8,009 nucleotides of DNA from an uncultured Oscillospiraceae bacterium. Lineage in GTDB: Bacteria > Bacillota > Clostridia > Oscillospirales > Acutalibacteraceae. Shown one piece after another: positions 6,532-8,009 of this stretch. The notes below the pieces were generated by a model. It saw only the letters and a program-made list of their open reading frames with translations. It was not told where the DNA came from and ran no database searches. Where the stretch lies: assembly GCA_900548085.1 (NCBI GenBank), contig URJF01000066.1:1-8009 (forward strand). The letters run 5' to 3'. Positions within the stretch are counted from its first letter, which is position 1; every line of letters starts with the position of its first letter. A program made the translations under genes and the position numbers.

Positions 6532-8009
6532 CTGATATAAAAGATTTGATGACCGATTATGCTTCTGCTATGTATAACAAGTCTGTTGATTCTCTTAATT
6601 CTTGTGAACTCAATTATGTTGTATCAAAAGCAGTTATGACTGTTATAAGTGACGGATGGCGTCGTTCGAGAAATCAGCATCTCGGCGGCAGGCGTGCCTG
6701 CTATTTTTCGGCCGAGTTTTTAGTAGGCAGAGCATTGTATAACAATCTGATGTGCACCGGCTTGACCGATACCGTTACCGATGATTTAAAAATTTTGGGC
6801 AATGAGATAAAAAACACCGAATCTGTTACGGATGAACTCCTCGGCAACGGCGGACTCGGCAGACTTGCTGCTTGCTTTCTTGACAGCGGTGCCACTTTAG
6901 GCTTTAACCTCGACGGCTATGGTATTCGCTACAGGTGCGGTCTTTTCACCCAAAAAATTATAGACGGGGAGCAAAAGGAAGTTGCTGTTGATTGGACAGA
7001 GCAGGGTGACCCCTGGTCAGTAAGGTGTGATACCGACAGCCGAAATGTCAGCTTTTCTTGGGGTGATGTTGTTGCCGTGCCGTACGATATGCCGATAATC
7101 GGTTACGGCGGCAAGCATGTTTCTACCCTGAGACTGTGGCAAAGCGAGCCTACAGAACCTGTGGATTTTGAATTGTTCAACGAACAGCACTACGATACTG
7201 CTCTGTGCGATAAGAACAGAGCAGAGAATATATGCAGATTTTTGTATCCGAATGACAGCACGGACGACGGCAAAAGACTTAGACTCCGTCAGCAGTATTT
7301 CTTTTCGTCTGCTTCATTGCAGGATATTATTGCAAAATATGAAATATATCACGGCAATGATTTTCACAGCTTTGCAAAATATATTACTGTTCAGCTTAAT
7401 GATACTCACCCTGTTATATCTATTCCCGAGCTTATTAGATTGTTGTTAAAAAAGGGTATGTCCTTTGACATCGCCTTAAATATTGCTAAGGATGTATTTA
7501 ATTATACAAATCACACGGTTATGCAGGAGGCACTCGAAAAATGGGATATGTCGCTGATAAAAGACGAATTACCCGAAATTGCCGATATTATCACCGGAAT
7601 ATTCGAGCGCCAAAAGAGAGATCCGCTTTTTGCTGCTTATCCCAATATCGCTATTGTTCAAAACGGTACAGTGCATATGGCGTACCTCGCTTGTTTTGTG
7701 TGCAAGTATATAAACGGAGTTGCTAAGCTCCATACAGAAATACTAAAAAAGGAAACCCTTGCCGATTGGTATTCGGTTTATCCCGAAAAGTTTCAAAACA
7801 AAACCAACGGAATAACCCAGCGCAGATTTTTGAGATTATGCAATCCGAGCTTGTCAGCTCTTATTACCGACCTTTTGGGAACTGATGAGTGGATAATGGA
7901 TTTGTCCTTGTTAGATAATCTTAAAAAACTTGCAGATGACAAATCTGTTCTCGATAGATTTATGACTGTTAAAGCAGAAAATAAAAGTGCTTTAGCCGAT
8001 TATGTCCTC
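6528..8009 (+). CDS. malP: Glycogen/maltodextrin phosphorylase (GT35), N-terminal 494 residues, runs off the right edge
   Basis: Pyridoxal-phosphate enzyme that releases glucose-1-phosphate from alpha-1,4-glucan ends. The frame is open from the ATG at 6528 to the last base. Family landmarks in order are YFSAEFLVGRAL (59-70), the glycine loop LGNGGLGRLAACFLDS (105-120), GYGIRYRCGLFTQK (130-143), VPYDMPIIGY (184-193), STLRLW (199-204), LRLRQQYFFSSASLQDII (251-268), VQLNDTHPVISIPEL (288-302), YTNHTV (326-331, containing the sugar-binding His equivalent to rabbit muscle His377) and PEKFQNKTNGITQRRFL (419-435). The second half, with the PLP lysine and phosphate site, lies outside the window. The N-terminus is short, without the vertebrate-type phosphorylation region. 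A GGAAGGG site (6514-6520) sits seven bases before the ATG, and the start overlaps the malQ stop (ATGA). The symbol reflects the operon context; glgP would be an equally fair name. Confidence 0.93.
   Translation, partial: MTDIKDLMTDYASAMYNKSVDSLNSCELNYVVSKAVMTVISDGWRRSRNQHLGGRRACYFSAEFLVGRALYNNLMCTGLTDTVTDDLKILGNEIKNTESVTDELLGNGGLGRLAACFLDSGATLGFNLDGYGIRYRCGLFTQKIIDGEQKEVAVDWTEQGDPWSVRCDTDSRNVSFSWGDVVAVPYDMPIIGYGGKHVSTLRLWQSEPTEPVDFELFNEQHYDTALCDKNRAENICRFLYPNDSTDDGKRLRLRQQYFFSSASLQDIIAKYEIYHGNDFHSFAKYITVQLNDTHPVISIPELIRLLLKKGMSFDIALNIAKDVFNYTNHTVMQEALEKWDMSLIKDELPEIADIITGIFERQKRDPLFAAYPNIAIVQNGTVHMAYLACFVCKYINGVAKLHTEILKKETLADWYSVYPEKFQNKTNGITQRRFLRLCNPSLSALITDLLGTDEWIMDLSLLDNLKKLADDKSVLDRFMTVKAENKSALADYVL

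Noticed and set aside
7168..7726. Two short plus-strand open frames in other frames within 7168-7449 and 7541-7726
   Set aside because: They overlap the phosphorylase frame, which is open from 6528 to the window edge and carries continuous family motifs. The short frames have no recognisable content.

Overview
The window looks like a chromosomal segment of a low-to-moderate GC Gram-positive bacterium of class Clostridia, probably a gut Ruminococcaceae/Oscillospiraceae relative. The reasons are the AGGAGG/GGTG-type ribosome binding sites, the lipoprotein-anchored sugar-binding protein, the short MalF without a large periplasmic loop, and the style of the protein sequences. The family-level placement is inference. 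All genes lie on the + strand, and no RNA gene, insertion sequence, CRISPR array or phage feature was seen.

Layout: (1) 1-651 is the C-terminal 217 residues of the chaperonin GroEL, closed by a strong intrinsic terminator (675-704). (2) 776-8009 is a maltodextrin-utilisation operon: a lipoprotein solute-binding protein (776-2161), two CUT1-type permeases (2229-3074 and 3074-3904), a MalK/MsmK-type ATPase (3920-5032), a GH77 4-alpha-glucanotransferase MalQ (5044-6531), and a glycogen/maltodextrin phosphorylase (from 6528) that is still open at the right edge. From the first permease onward the gaps are 15 bases or less, or the genes overlap, so the set is very likely one transcript with translational coupling. 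The only sizeable gap (67 bases, after the binding protein) holds a 12-bp stem with a 3-base loop.

How the genes work together: the binding protein captures linear alpha-glucans outside the membrane, the two permeases form the channel and the ATPase powers import. In the cytoplasm MalQ disproportionates short maltodextrins into longer chains plus glucose, and the phosphorylase cuts the chains to glucose-1-phosphate. Substrate identity is inferred mainly from the linked MalQ and phosphorylase. No regulator gene is in view and no known operator was recognised ahead of the operon.

Nothing here looks like an undescribed system. The points most worth a second look are the hairpin between the binding-protein and first permease genes, the GGTG-type ribosome binding sites with start choices at malG and malQ, and the alanine/glutamine-rich tail of GroEL.
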